A stretch of DNA of 44,290 nt, taken from the NCBI RefSeq assembly GCF_900114415.1, contig NZ_FOSZ01000014.1:1-44290 (forward strand). The letters run 5' to 3'. Origin of the DNA: Shimia haliotis (GTDB lineage Bacteria > Pseudomonadota > Alphaproteobacteria > Rhodobacterales > Rhodobacteraceae). Under the pieces are notes generated by a model that ran no database searches, was not told the DNA's origin, and was given only the letters and a program-made list of their open reading frames with translations. Shown one piece after another: positions 17,264 to 25,267 of this stretch; positions within the stretch are counted from its first letter, which is position 1, and every line of letters begins with the position of its first letter. The translations under genes were made by a program, and so were the position numbers.

Positions 17264-17878
17264 ATGAGAATATTGTTGGCAGATGACCACGGAATGGTTC
17301 GAGAAACCATCTCCGCATATCTTACGACGGAAGGCCGAGCCGCCGTTCTGACCGCTTCGGATTATTTCGAAGCCATGAAAATTCTGGAACTCAAAGGCCC
17401 ATTCGATCTTGTGCTTCTGGATTTCAGCATGCCGGGCATGAACGGCCTGAAAGGACTAACCGATGCTGTGGCTTCGCACCCTGATCAGGCCTTTGCCATC
17501 GTGAGCGGCACCGCACCCAACAAAATTGCCCAAGACGCGCTCGAAGCCGGGGCGATAGGGTTTCTCCCCAAAACCATGGGGGCCAAGTCCTTGGTCAATG
17601 CGGTGCGCTTTATGATAGCAGGTGAGACATTCGTCCCCGCAAGCGTGTTGGCAGCCGGTGGTGAAGCAAGTGAGAGTGATTTTTCAAAGCAATTGAGCCA
17701 ACGAGAACAGCAGGTTTTGACCGGCCTGTGTAAGGGGCAGTCCAACAAGGAAATTGCCCGCGACCTCGACCTGCAAGAGGTGACAATCAAACTTCATGTG
17801 CGAACACTTTGCAAAAAGCTCAACGCGAAAAACCGCACCCAAGCGGCTTTGATAGCTAAGGAGGCAGGCTTTGAATAA
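17264..17878 (+). CDS. LuxR/NarL-family response regulator
   Basis: The likely start is the ATG at 17264 (MRILLADDHGMV), 204 residues; an upstream ATG at 17162 would add 34 residues of low-complexity sequence. The receiver domain has the acidic pair D7-D8, the phosphorylation site Asp53 in LLDFSMPG and the lysine in FLPKTMG. The C-terminal LuxR-type helix-turn-helix (about 138-200) has LSQREQQVLTGLCKGQSNKEIARDL and VTIKLHVRTLCKKL. It is divergent from the molybdopterin-fold/kinase operon and convergent with the RTX gene. It is therefore the best candidate for the regulator that reads the kinase signal and controls the exopolysaccharide genes. Confidence 0.88.
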   Translation: MRILLADDHGMVRETISAYLTTEGRAAVLTASDYFEAMKILELKGPFDLVLLDFSMPGMNGLKGLTDAVASHPDQAFAIVSGTAPNKIAQDALEAGAIGFLPKTMGAKSLVNAVRFMIAGETFVPASVLAAGGEASESDFSKQLSQREQQVLTGLCKGQSNKEIARDLDLQEVTIKLHVRTLCKKLNAKNRTQAALIAKEAGFE

Positions 17879-17885
17879 GCCTGCC
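17863..17885 (+). terminator. Terminator between convergent regulator and RTX genes
   Basis: Perfect 9-bp arms GGCAGGCTT and AAGCCTGCC enclose five bases. The hairpin overlaps the stop codon of the response regulator and lies 13 bases beyond the end of the RTX gene. It could serve both directions, although neither side has a long T-run. Confidence 0.6.
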
Positions 17886-17898
17886 CCGTTCTCAAAAA

Positions 17899-20508
17899 CT
17901 AGAACAGAAAACTGTCATAGAGTTGGGCAATGTCGTCTGCCGTATTTGTTAGCAGAAGCGTAGTGTCGTTGCCGAGTTGGATCGAAATGTCATTGCCAAT
18001 AACGCTGACTTGGCTTTGGAACCAAGCCGAATAGTCACTTTCGTCAAAGCCGATCTCCAAACGGCGCAGATCCAAACGGTCTCCATCCGTGACCGAAAAA
18101 TCCAGAATGCTGTCCAAAGATCCGTCCAGGTCGTCGCTGCGGAAAATGAACGTATCTGCACCGCTTCCACCCGAGGCGACATCACTGCCTGCCCCCAGAT
18201 ATAGACGATCCCCATCGGCGCCACCGTATAGAGTGTCGTCCCCTGACGCACCACTGAGATAGTCACGTCCCGCTCCCCCGGACAGCACATCATTGCCGCT
18301 ATCTCCGCGCAAGCTGTCACGCCCTTCTCCCCCAGTGAGGACATCATCACCAACTCCACCGCGCAGGCTGTCTGTTCCAACTCCTCCATCCAACGCATCG
18401 TTGCCGGAACCGCCAGCCAGCGTGTCATTGCCGCTGTCTCCGTTTAGGGTGTCGTTTCCAGATCCACCTATCAGTTCGTCGCTGCCCTCGCCTCCATCCA
18501 GAGAGTCGTCCCCGCTGCCACCAGTGAGATGGTCTTCTCCCACGCCGCCAGACAGGGTGTCGCTTCCAGAGCCGCCTTCCAAGACATCAGCCCCGGCATC
18601 GCCAGACAAATCATCGTCACCGGACCCACCGTGCAGCTCATCTGTGCCGCTACCTCCTGAGAGAATGTCATTCTGGCCACCGCCGGATAGAGTATCGTCA
18701 CCGTCGCTGCCAAACAGAACGTCAGCGCCGGACCCACCGTTCAGAACATCGGAGGACTGCCCGCCATCCAGCGTGTCATGACCCGCGGACCCTTCGAGTG
18801 TGTCACTTCCGGCTCCACCAAGCAAAACGTCATCGTTTTCGGGCAGGAGGTTGCCGAACTGATCATAGCGCAGCCCTTCACTGTCATAGTGTGACACTAT
18901 GGTGCTGTTGCCATTCGCGCCGGCGCCGCCATGCAAATAGTCGTCTCCCTGACCACCAAGCAAAGTATCACCGAGACCTCCACCGGTCAGTTCATCTTCA
19001 CCGATGCCGCCATCCAGCGTATCGTTTCCGCCGTTACCGCTTAGCGTGTCATCGTAAGTCAGTTCTCCTTCAGAAGTGGCTACAAGTGTCAGGCCTGTAA
19101 CCAAAACACTGGAATTTATGTCCACTTCTACGAACGGGCTTTCAGCTGTCGGATCGGCCGACCCGTCGTTTGAGTATGAGGTCGGGGTTTCAGCCAGCAG
19201 GTGCAAACTCGCAAGACCGGTTTCCGGGTCGATCACCACCTGGTAAATCGCGCCCGAACTCGGTGTGGAGTCGTCCATGTCGTGATCGCCGGCATTGCCC
19301 CCTACGTAAAGGTTGCCGTCCGCATCCACTATGGCCGCGCCGAATGTCATGGCCGGTACGCCATCCAGCGTGACACCATCAACGACAGTCGACGTCACCG
19401 GAACAGTTTCAAAAGTTGGGGTGCCGCTAGAAACATCAACGACAAGCAAAATGGTATCGGCGCCTTCAGCACTAGGGCGGGCTACGCCGTAGAAGGACTG
19501 AGTTGCGGCGTCAAAAGCGACGTCATAGACACGGGCACCTACCAATTCGGCAGGGAACCGATGCACTGACACAAGCGGGTTGCCGTCGCTGTCAAACTGA
19601 TCGACGTCTATCACGGCGATGTGGTTCATACTGGACTGGAATGACCAAAGATTTCCTTGGTCATCAAAATCGCCGGTCCATGCACGGTAAGGCGTTTCCC
19701 CAACCCGATAGCTGTTACCTTCGGCATCTATCATCACGAGGTCGGATCGACTGACCTGGTTGCCCAGCGCGTCGACACCGTCGCCCACAGCGATGGCATA
19801 GAGCAGATCATTTTCAGCGTTGTAGCCCATTGAGTTAACGTTCACAGTGCCTTGAACACCCGCTACCTCGTAGGTCTGTGTCTCGACGTCAAAGACATGA
19901 AGCGTGCCATTGAGCACCTGATAGAGATTTGCCTGCCCGTCGGCGAAGGCCGAAACGGTCACATCCTGACCACCGATGTCGATCTCAGTTTCATAGTGAA
20001 AAATAGGTCCGGACGTGTCGATTTCTGGCCCACTATTCTCGCCTTCGACAGAACGAATGGTGATCTCGGCTGACTCGTCCGAGGCTGTAAATTGCACCTG
20101 ATGTGCGCCGTACGAACCACTGTCCGAGGAAAACTCGGCAATGACGGCGCCGTCCATCAAGACCTCCACAGTAGCATTGGGTTGCCCGCCCGCAAAATTG
20201 GCGGCGAGTTCGAGAGTTAGATTGTAGACCCCGCCCGCCTCGGTCGTGACCTCTTGGGTCATTTGCTGGTGTCCGCCCTCCAGATCCGAAACCGTCCAAT
20301 TGCCGCTTTCAGCATAATCGGCGAAAGAGGATGCACCGTCTGTCCCCTCAAGCAAATTGTCCTCGGAATAGTCGCCAAACAGGAGGTCATTGCCACCCTG
20401 CCCGGCCAGATTATCATTGCCCGCCAAGCCGACCATGTTGTCAGATTGGCTGGTGCCTTCGTGCACATCGGACAGGCCCGAGCCCACCCAGGTGGTTGTT
20501 GTAGACAT
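17899..20508 (-). CDS. Secreted calcium-binding RTX protein with beta-propeller-like core
   Basis: An 869-residue acidic protein started at an ATG after GAGGTAAC. A short RTX-like stretch at about 25-50 (GLAGNDNLAGQGGNDLL) is followed by a jelly-roll-like region (about 60-150) with carbohydrate-binding look. A long beta-repeat region (about 155-480; LYAIAVGDG, GDFDDQGNLWSF, VDADGNLYVGG) suggests a propeller. About thirty nonapeptide repeats of the type GGxGxDxLx run from about 490 to 760, and a C-terminal region ends LYDSFLF, as in type I secretion signals. No Sec signal is seen. Calcium folding outside the cell is expected. It is downstream of algD by 38 bases and likely cotranscribed. It lacks the parallel-helix A-module of secreted mannuronan epimerases despite the RTX part, so a matrix or adhesion role is more likely than epimerase. 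No type I secretion genes are in the window. Confidence 0.85.
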   Translation of the reverse strand: MSTTTTWVGSGLSDVHEGTSQSDNMVGLAGNDNLAGQGGNDLLFGDYSEDNLLEGTDGASSFADYAESGNWTVSDLEGGHQQMTQEVTTEAGGVYNLTLELAANFAGGQPNATVEVLMDGAVIAEFSSDSGSYGAHQVQFTASDESAEITIRSVEGENSGPEIDTSGPIFHYETEIDIGGQDVTVSAFADGQANLYQVLNGTLHVFDVETQTYEVAGVQGTVNVNSMGYNAENDLLYAIAVGDGVDALGNQVSRSDLVMIDAEGNSYRVGETPYRAWTGDFDDQGNLWSFQSSMNHIAVIDVDQFDSDGNPLVSVHRFPAELVGARVYDVAFDAATQSFYGVARPSAEGADTILLVVDVSSGTPTFETVPVTSTVVDGVTLDGVPAMTFGAAIVDADGNLYVGGNAGDHDMDDSTPSSGAIYQVVIDPETGLASLHLLAETPTSYSNDGSADPTAESPFVEVDINSSVLVTGLTLVATSEGELTYDDTLSGNGGNDTLDGGIGEDELTGGGLGDTLLGGQGDDYLHGGAGANGNSTIVSHYDSEGLRYDQFGNLLPENDDVLLGGAGSDTLEGSAGHDTLDGGQSSDVLNGGSGADVLFGSDGDDTLSGGGQNDILSGGSGTDELHGGSGDDDLSGDAGADVLEGGSGSDTLSGGVGEDHLTGGSGDDSLDGGEGSDELIGGSGNDTLNGDSGNDTLAGGSGNDALDGGVGTDSLRGGVGDDVLTGGEGRDSLRGDSGNDVLSGGAGRDYLSGASGDDTLYGGADGDRLYLGAGSDVASGGSGADTFIFRSDDLDGSLDSILDFSVTDGDRLDLRRLEIGFDESDYSAWFQSQVSVIGNDISIQLGNDTTLLLTNTADDIAQLYDSFLF

Positions 20509-20546
20509 TGAGTTACCTCACAGGTTTGATTGAAAAAGGGGATCTT

Positions 20547-21941
20547 TTACCAGCCGATGCCTTGGAGGTTGCCCCTCTTCGGGGACGACGCAAACAGGCG
20601 CACGACATCGATGACCGGAAGATCGGGATTGGCCGAGACCGCGGCGCGGTAGGTGTCGTTGCTGTGGCAAACAATCACCGCGTCAACGTTGGAGGTCACG
20701 TCTTCAACAGTGTCGCGCAACATGTCTTTTAGCGCGCCCGCAAGCTGGCTCAGCCCTTTGCTGCCGTGTGTGACGTAGGGCAACAGATCCGAAACCGGCG
20801 TGTCGGCCGAAACCGCCTCGTCGTGCACCAACAGTTCGATGCCTTCGGCATGCAAAGCCGCCATGACTTCGAGGATCGGACTTTCGCGCAGGTCATCTGT
20901 ACCTGGTTTGAAGGCAATCCCGAAGACACCGACGCGCCGCGCGCCAGTGCCGCGCAGCATTTCGGTCGCCTGCCGGATTTGCTCTTTGTTGGAATTGTCC
21001 AGATTGCCAATGAGAGGGAGTGAGACACCCATCTCTTCGGCGATGTGCTGCACAGCCCGCACTTCCTTGGGCAAGCATGACCCACCATAGGCGAAGCCAG
21101 GTTTCAGATAGTATGAGGAGAGGTTCAGCTTTTGGTCTTGTGTGAAGATGTCCATGACGGCATGGCTGTCCACACCCAGGGGTTTGCAAAGACGACCAAC
21201 TTCGTTTGCAAAACAAACCTTGGTGGCGTGCCAAACGTTGTCCACATATTTGATTGTTTCCGCGACCTCGATGGTGGTCAGGATCGGATTGTCATCCACC
21301 GAGGCATAGATACGGCGCATGATCTCTGCCGTTGCAAAGTCCGTGGTGCCAATGACCGTCTTGGGCGGGTTGTGGAAATCATCAATCGCCACGCCTTCAC
21401 GCAAGAACTCCGGATTGAAGCAAATTCCGAAATCACGTCCCACGACCTTGCCGGAAATTGCTTCCAGAATAGGCGCCATAACTTTCATTGTCGTCCCTGG
21501 GGGAATTGAGCAGCGCATTGCGAAGACGTGAAAACCATCTTTGTCGCGCAAGCCACGCGCCATCGCGTCGGACGCCAACTTAATGAATGTGTAGTCGCAC
21601 CCGCCGTCTGCTGCTGTAGGCGTGCCAACAGAGACAAAAGTCACATCTGTGTCGATCACTGCCTGCGAGAGGTCGTCGGAAGTGCTGATCAATCCATCGT
21701 CAACACCTTGTTTCAGCGTTTCAGAAAGTTGATCTTCGTGGATGGGGCTTTCGCCACGACCGATCATTTTGACCTTGGTTTCGCTCAGGTCGACCCCGAT
21801 TACACGGTGACCCAAGGATGCCAAGCACGCCGTTGATACGGCGCCCACATAACCAAGGCCAACCACACTGATACTGGGTTTGTGACGGGGAGCAGGGACA
21901 ACGATCTCGGCGTCCTGCGGCAAAAACTTACGGTATTCCAT
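20547..21941 (-). CDS. algD: GDP-mannose 6-dehydrogenase AlgD
   Basis: A 464-residue nucleotide-sugar dehydrogenase with AGGAGG before the ATG. The Rossmann motif GLGYVG lies at 28-33, after an N-terminal extension of about 20 residues. Further family blocks are SVGTPTAADGG, FNPEFLREG and YGGSCLPKE with the catalytic Cys289. Closing blocks GIAFKPGTDDLRESP and the C-terminal domain complete it. UDP-glucose and GDP-mannose dehydrogenases share these motifs; the flanking alg8, alg44 and algA genes point to GDP-mannose, oxidised twice with NAD+ to GDP-mannuronate, the committed step of alginate synthesis. It starts a new transcript after the terminator behind algA and is followed by the RTX gene. 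Confidence 0.9.
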   Translation of the reverse strand: MEYRKFLPQDAEIVVPAPRHKPSISVVGLGYVGAVSTACLASLGHRVIGVDLSETKVKMIGRGESPIHEDQLSETLKQGVDDGLISTSDDLSQAVIDTDVTFVSVGTPTAADGGCDYTFIKLASDAMARGLRDKDGFHVFAMRCSIPPGTTMKVMAPILEAISGKVVGRDFGICFNPEFLREGVAIDDFHNPPKTVIGTTDFATAEIMRRIYASVDDNPILTTIEVAETIKYVDNVWHATKVCFANEVGRLCKPLGVDSHAVMDIFTQDQKLNLSSYYLKPGFAYGGSCLPKEVRAVQHIAEEMGVSLPLIGNLDNSNKEQIRQATEMLRGTGARRVGVFGIAFKPGTDDLRESPILEVMAALHAEGIELLVHDEAVSADTPVSDLLPYVTHGSKGLSQLAGALKDMLRDTVEDVTSNVDAVIVCHSNDTYRAAVSANPDLPVIDVVRLFASSPKRGNLQGIGW

Positions 21942-22034
21942 GACAAATTCCTCCTGACTGAAATCAAATTAAAGCTTTGTTTTCAGGAATATTTTTGGAA
22001 TTAGGTCATTTCAGCCGCCCTTAGGTTGAGGGCG

Positions 22035-22048
22035 CTATCCTTTAGTGC
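22035..22048 (-). promoter_or_regulatory. Partial shared motif upstream of algD
   Basis: The minus strand reads GCACTAAAGGATAG. It shares ACTAAAGG and the AG two bases later with the alg44 motif, and lies 93 bases before the algD start. A 6-bp hairpin (CGCCCT and AGGGCG, 22016-22034) adjoins it. The match is short, so the call is tentative. Confidence 0.3.
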
Positions 22049-22077
22049 AGCCAGCCTTTACAACGGCAGAAATGACG

Positions 22078-22105
22078 AAACCTGCACGGTGATCCATGCA
22101 GGTTT
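22078..22105 (-). terminator. Terminator after algA
   Basis: Perfect 9-bp arms AAACCTGCA and TGCAGGTTT with a 10-base loop lie about 60 bases behind the algA stop codon. On the minus strand TTTCG follows. It would separate alg44-alg8-algA from algD-RTX. Confidence 0.65.
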
Positions 22106-22163
22106 GCCATGTCCGTCGAGCCGGGTGGGCTTAGGCATACGACGGTCAATCTTTGGGGAGAGA

Positions 22164-23579
22164 TCAGGCCACTTCGGCGCGTTGGTAGATATCCTCGTAG
22201 CGGATGATATCGTCCTCACCTAGGTAGCAGCCCGACTGCACTTCGATCAGATGAAGCGGCAGTTTCCCCGGGTTTTCCAAACGGTGAACAGCACCAAGCG
22301 GAATGTATGTGCTTTCATTCTCTGTCAGCAGCTTCACATCCTCATTGACGGTCACCTTGGCTGATCCGCTGACCACGACCCAGTGCTCTGCGCGATGAAC
22401 ATGGCTTTGCAAAGACAGCTTGGCACCCGGCTCAACCATGATGCGCTTCACCTGAAAGCGAGCGCCCAATGAGAGCGTTTCATAGTACCCCCAAGGCCGG
22501 TAGCACCGCTTAAATCCGTCTGCCTGGGTGGCACCTTCCATGCGCAAGGCCTCCACCACCTGCCCCACTTGGGCGCTATGGCGCCGATCCGCGACCAGAA
22601 TGCCATCATCCGTGGCCACAGCTATCACATCCTTGAGCCCCAAACCGACAAGCTTCACATCAGGGTTCTCCGATTTCAGCAAACTCCCTTCGCAATCGAG
22701 CGCTGTAGAGTTCCCTAGAACAACCGTGTCATGCTCATCTGGTTCACCGATGTCTTTGAGGGCCTGCCAGCTTCCCAAATCGGACCACCCACAGGTCAAC
22801 GGCAATGCAGTGCATTCTGATAGGTTTTCCATGATCGCGTGGTCAAAGGAAATCTCGTCACAGCGCCCAAATGCGTCCGCATCAAGACGCATGAATCCAA
22901 GATCTTCGCCGCCCAATGCCATTGCTGCCTCTGCTGGCCCGATTAGCTCAGGCGCGTACGCTTCAAATGCTTTCAAGACAACGTCGACTCGAAAAAGGAA
23001 CATGCCGGCATTCCACAGCCAATTGCCATCTTCGAGCATCCGGGAGGCTGTTTCAGCATCCGGCTTCTCAGTAAACTGGGAAATCATCAGCGCATCATCG
23101 TTGCCACCTTCGACACGCAGGTACCCAAATCCCGTCGCCGCAAAATCTGGTTTGACACCCAGCGTAACAATCATGCCCTTCTGTGCAACCCGCGCCGCCT
23201 TGAAAATGGTTTGGCGAAACCCGTGAGCGTCCGAAATCTGATGGTCACTTGGCAGAACAAACAGAATTTTCTCTGGGTTGTCCTTGTGCAACAGCGCGGC
23301 GGTCAACACGGCTGGGGCTGTATTGCGTCCCATCGGTTCCACGATAAGGCCACCGCAATCGACCTGCATCTCCGCCAGCTGTTTTTGGGCAATGAAACGA
23401 TAGTCTTCGCCAGTGATCACAGTCGGCTCCGCGAACTCAGGTGTATTCACCCGCTCCAATGTGCGCTGAAACAGGCTTGGCCCTTCCAAAAGGTTGGCGA
23501 ACTGTTTGGGAAAACTCTTGCGCGAAACAGGCCACAGACGTGTGCCGGACCCTCCAGCGAGAATGACAGGTGTGATCAT
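22164..23579 (-). CDS. algA: Mannose-1-phosphate guanylyltransferase / mannose-6-phosphate isomerase AlgA
   Basis: Started at the ATG at 23579 after GGAAG, giving 471 residues, the usual length of the bifunctional type II enzyme; the longer frame to 23684 overlaps alg8. The nucleotidyltransferase part has ILAGGSGTRLWPVSRKSFPKQF (about 5-26) and VLPSDHQI. FTEKPDAETA is the second guanylyltransferase signature. The cupin-type isomerase domain (about 350-470) has RPWGYYE, VEPGAKLSLQSHVHRAEHW and the C-terminal metal-binding segment. The enzyme makes mannose 6-phosphate from fructose 6-phosphate and GDP-mannose from mannose 1-phosphate, supplying AlgD. It lies about 100 bases after alg8 and ends the alg44-alg8-algA transcript. 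Confidence 0.93.
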   Translation of the reverse strand: MITPVILAGGSGTRLWPVSRKSFPKQFANLLEGPSLFQRTLERVNTPEFAEPTVITGEDYRFIAQKQLAEMQVDCGGLIVEPMGRNTAPAVLTAALLHKDNPEKILFVLPSDHQISDAHGFRQTIFKAARVAQKGMIVTLGVKPDFAATGFGYLRVEGGNDDALMISQFTEKPDAETASRMLEDGNWLWNAGMFLFRVDVVLKAFEAYAPELIGPAEAAMALGGEDLGFMRLDADAFGRCDEISFDHAIMENLSECTALPLTCGWSDLGSWQALKDIGEPDEHDTVVLGNSTALDCEGSLLKSENPDVKLVGLGLKDVIAVATDDGILVADRRHSAQVGQVVEALRMEGATQADGFKRCYRPWGYYETLSLGARFQVKRIMVEPGAKLSLQSHVHRAEHWVVVSGSAKVTVNEDVKLLTENESTYIPLGAVHRLENPGKLPLHLIEVQSGCYLGEDDIIRYEDIYQRAEVA

Positions 23580-23680
23580 CGAAACTTCCTTTCTTGTTTG
23601 TTGCAGCGAGGATAGCTGGCAACAAAAACGAAGGTGCGATGTCGGAGGGCTATCGACCTGTTCAAAAGGATAGCAGACCC

Positions 23681-25267
23681 TCAAAAGGGCAGGTCAATCA
23701 GCCCAACATAAAGCATCAAAAGAGTTAGAAATGCAGAGGTGGCTGTCACAAGCTGAAACTTGGCGAACCCATTGCGGAGACGGTCGACAAATCCAGTATG
23801 GTTCCCTGCACTTTGATTGCCACGATTGGACCATTTCTGCTTGGACAAATGAAAGATCATGTAGATTTTCACCGACGCGTTAATCACTTGATTGAGATAG
23901 AGAATAAACGGCCAGCTCATGTCTGCATGACGGCTGTAGCCGATCAAAAACAGACAAAGCACCACTCGGGAAAACAGCACCCAGATCAGGCAATTCAGGA
24001 AATACCCAGGTGCGATCATGCTGCCCAACACCGCCATGATCGGGCTCACCATCATGGTCCACATTGCCAGACGTTGGTCCACCACGCACCACCAGATGAA
24101 CAGAGGCATCCGGCGCGGGCCCAATGCGATGGCGCGGCTGCCATTTCGCAACATATTTCCAGACCAGCGGCGGAAATTCTGGATCATCCGCATCAGGCCG
24201 TTTTCTTTGATCACTTCGATTGTATAGACCGTGGCGTCCGGGACATAAGTCATCTTTGCCCCGACACTCAGCAGGCGATACCAAGTCGATTTGTCGTCGC
24301 CGGACAAAAAGCGAAACCGGCCCCAAAGCCAGTGGTTCAGGTGGTCCGCCTCGATTGTTCGAATGAACTTCAGATCCAAGATATGTCGGGCGCGGAAAAC
24401 GCTCATCCGTCCAGTCAAGGTCAGAACCCTGTCGGACAGAGCATGGCTTTGCATCGCGAGACGCCTTTGAGCAAAACGCATGTCTAGCCATTTGGCAATC
24501 CACTGAGGTCCGTAGCAGATGACCTCTTCGTCCGTGGTCAACGCCTGCAACTCCGGATCATAGGCGAACATCGACAGTGTTTTTTTCAGCACATCGTCTC
24601 CGAACAAGGCATCGCCATCCATGAAGATCACCAAATCCTCAGGGTCCGCCGCTGCTCGACTCATAGCCCGCAAAATCAAGCCGATGGCCATCCGCTTGCC
24701 GGGGTGATTTTGGCGAATAAAAACAAGCTCGGCGAGGTCGTCGGGAATGTCTTGCGCATAGGTTTGAACAAAATCCCGTATGATCATCTCGTCATAGGCA
24801 CTGCCGGTTCCGATATAGATTGTGGTCGGAATGCGTTCGCGGCGGATTTGGCCAAGAATTGACCCGATCACCCGTTTGGTGATCGACGGCTCCTCAAAAT
24901 AGGTGGTCATTTGTATATGTAACCGTTTCGGTCGCCATCCGGTCTGCCAAATCGCGTCAGCCTTTTTGCGTTTTGCCGGCCATGCCACATACGAATAAAT
25001 CGAAGCGCGAATGGCATGGGTGAACCACCAGCCGAAACGCCAAAGGCCCAGAGATCCCAAGACAATTGTGATGTGCCCTACATTTGGATCGAGAAACCGG
25101 TTGGGCACAGAGACCAACAGCCAGAAAAGCAGCGCAATCACCGCAAAAAGCACCATCAGATTTTTGAAGGTCCAGCGGCGCCAATACGGTTTCTTGGGGC
25201 GCTGCAATTCCCGAAGCCGGTTGGTCAGATCCTTATCGAACGCGTATTCGGAATGTATGTCACGCAT
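23681..25267 (-). CDS. alg8: Alg8-like mannuronan synthase, glycosyltransferase family 2
   Basis: A 528-residue inner-membrane protein, close to Alg8 in length. Two membrane segments near 37-80 are followed by a cytoplasmic GT2 domain. FMDGDALFGDD carries the DxD motif (Asp217, Asp219), LTGRMSVFR follows at 284-291, and GDDKSTWYRL holds the candidate catalytic base (323-325). NFRRWSGNMLRNG has the product-binding RRW motif (366-368). Further membrane segments follow at about 385-450 and at the end. With Alg44 it polymerises GDP-mannuronate and passes the chain across the inner membrane. Cellulose-synthase-like enzymes share the motifs, but the extended sequence and the algD, algA and alg44 neighbours point to Alg8. 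It overlaps alg44 by eight bases. Confidence 0.92.
   Translation of the reverse strand: MRDIHSEYAFDKDLTNRLRELQRPKKPYWRRWTFKNLMVLFAVIALLFWLLVSVPNRFLDPNVGHITIVLGSLGLWRFGWWFTHAIRASIYSYVAWPAKRKKADAIWQTGWRPKRLHIQMTTYFEEPSITKRVIGSILGQIRRERIPTTIYIGTGSAYDEMIIRDFVQTYAQDIPDDLAELVFIRQNHPGKRMAIGLILRAMSRAAADPEDLVIFMDGDALFGDDVLKKTLSMFAYDPELQALTTDEEVICYGPQWIAKWLDMRFAQRRLAMQSHALSDRVLTLTGRMSVFRARHILDLKFIRTIEADHLNHWLWGRFRFLSGDDKSTWYRLLSVGAKMTYVPDATVYTIEVIKENGLMRMIQNFRRWSGNMLRNGSRAIALGPRRMPLFIWWCVVDQRLAMWTMMVSPIMAVLGSMIAPGYFLNCLIWVLFSRVVLCLFLIGYSRHADMSWPFILYLNQVINASVKIYMIFHLSKQKWSNRGNQSAGNHTGFVDRLRNGFAKFQLVTATSAFLTLLMLYVGLIDLPF

Noticed and set aside
17977..20511. Dense short repeats that might be read as a CRISPR or satellite array
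   Set aside because: They are the codons of RTX nonapeptide repeats on the minus strand. Repeat units vary and there are no spacers.
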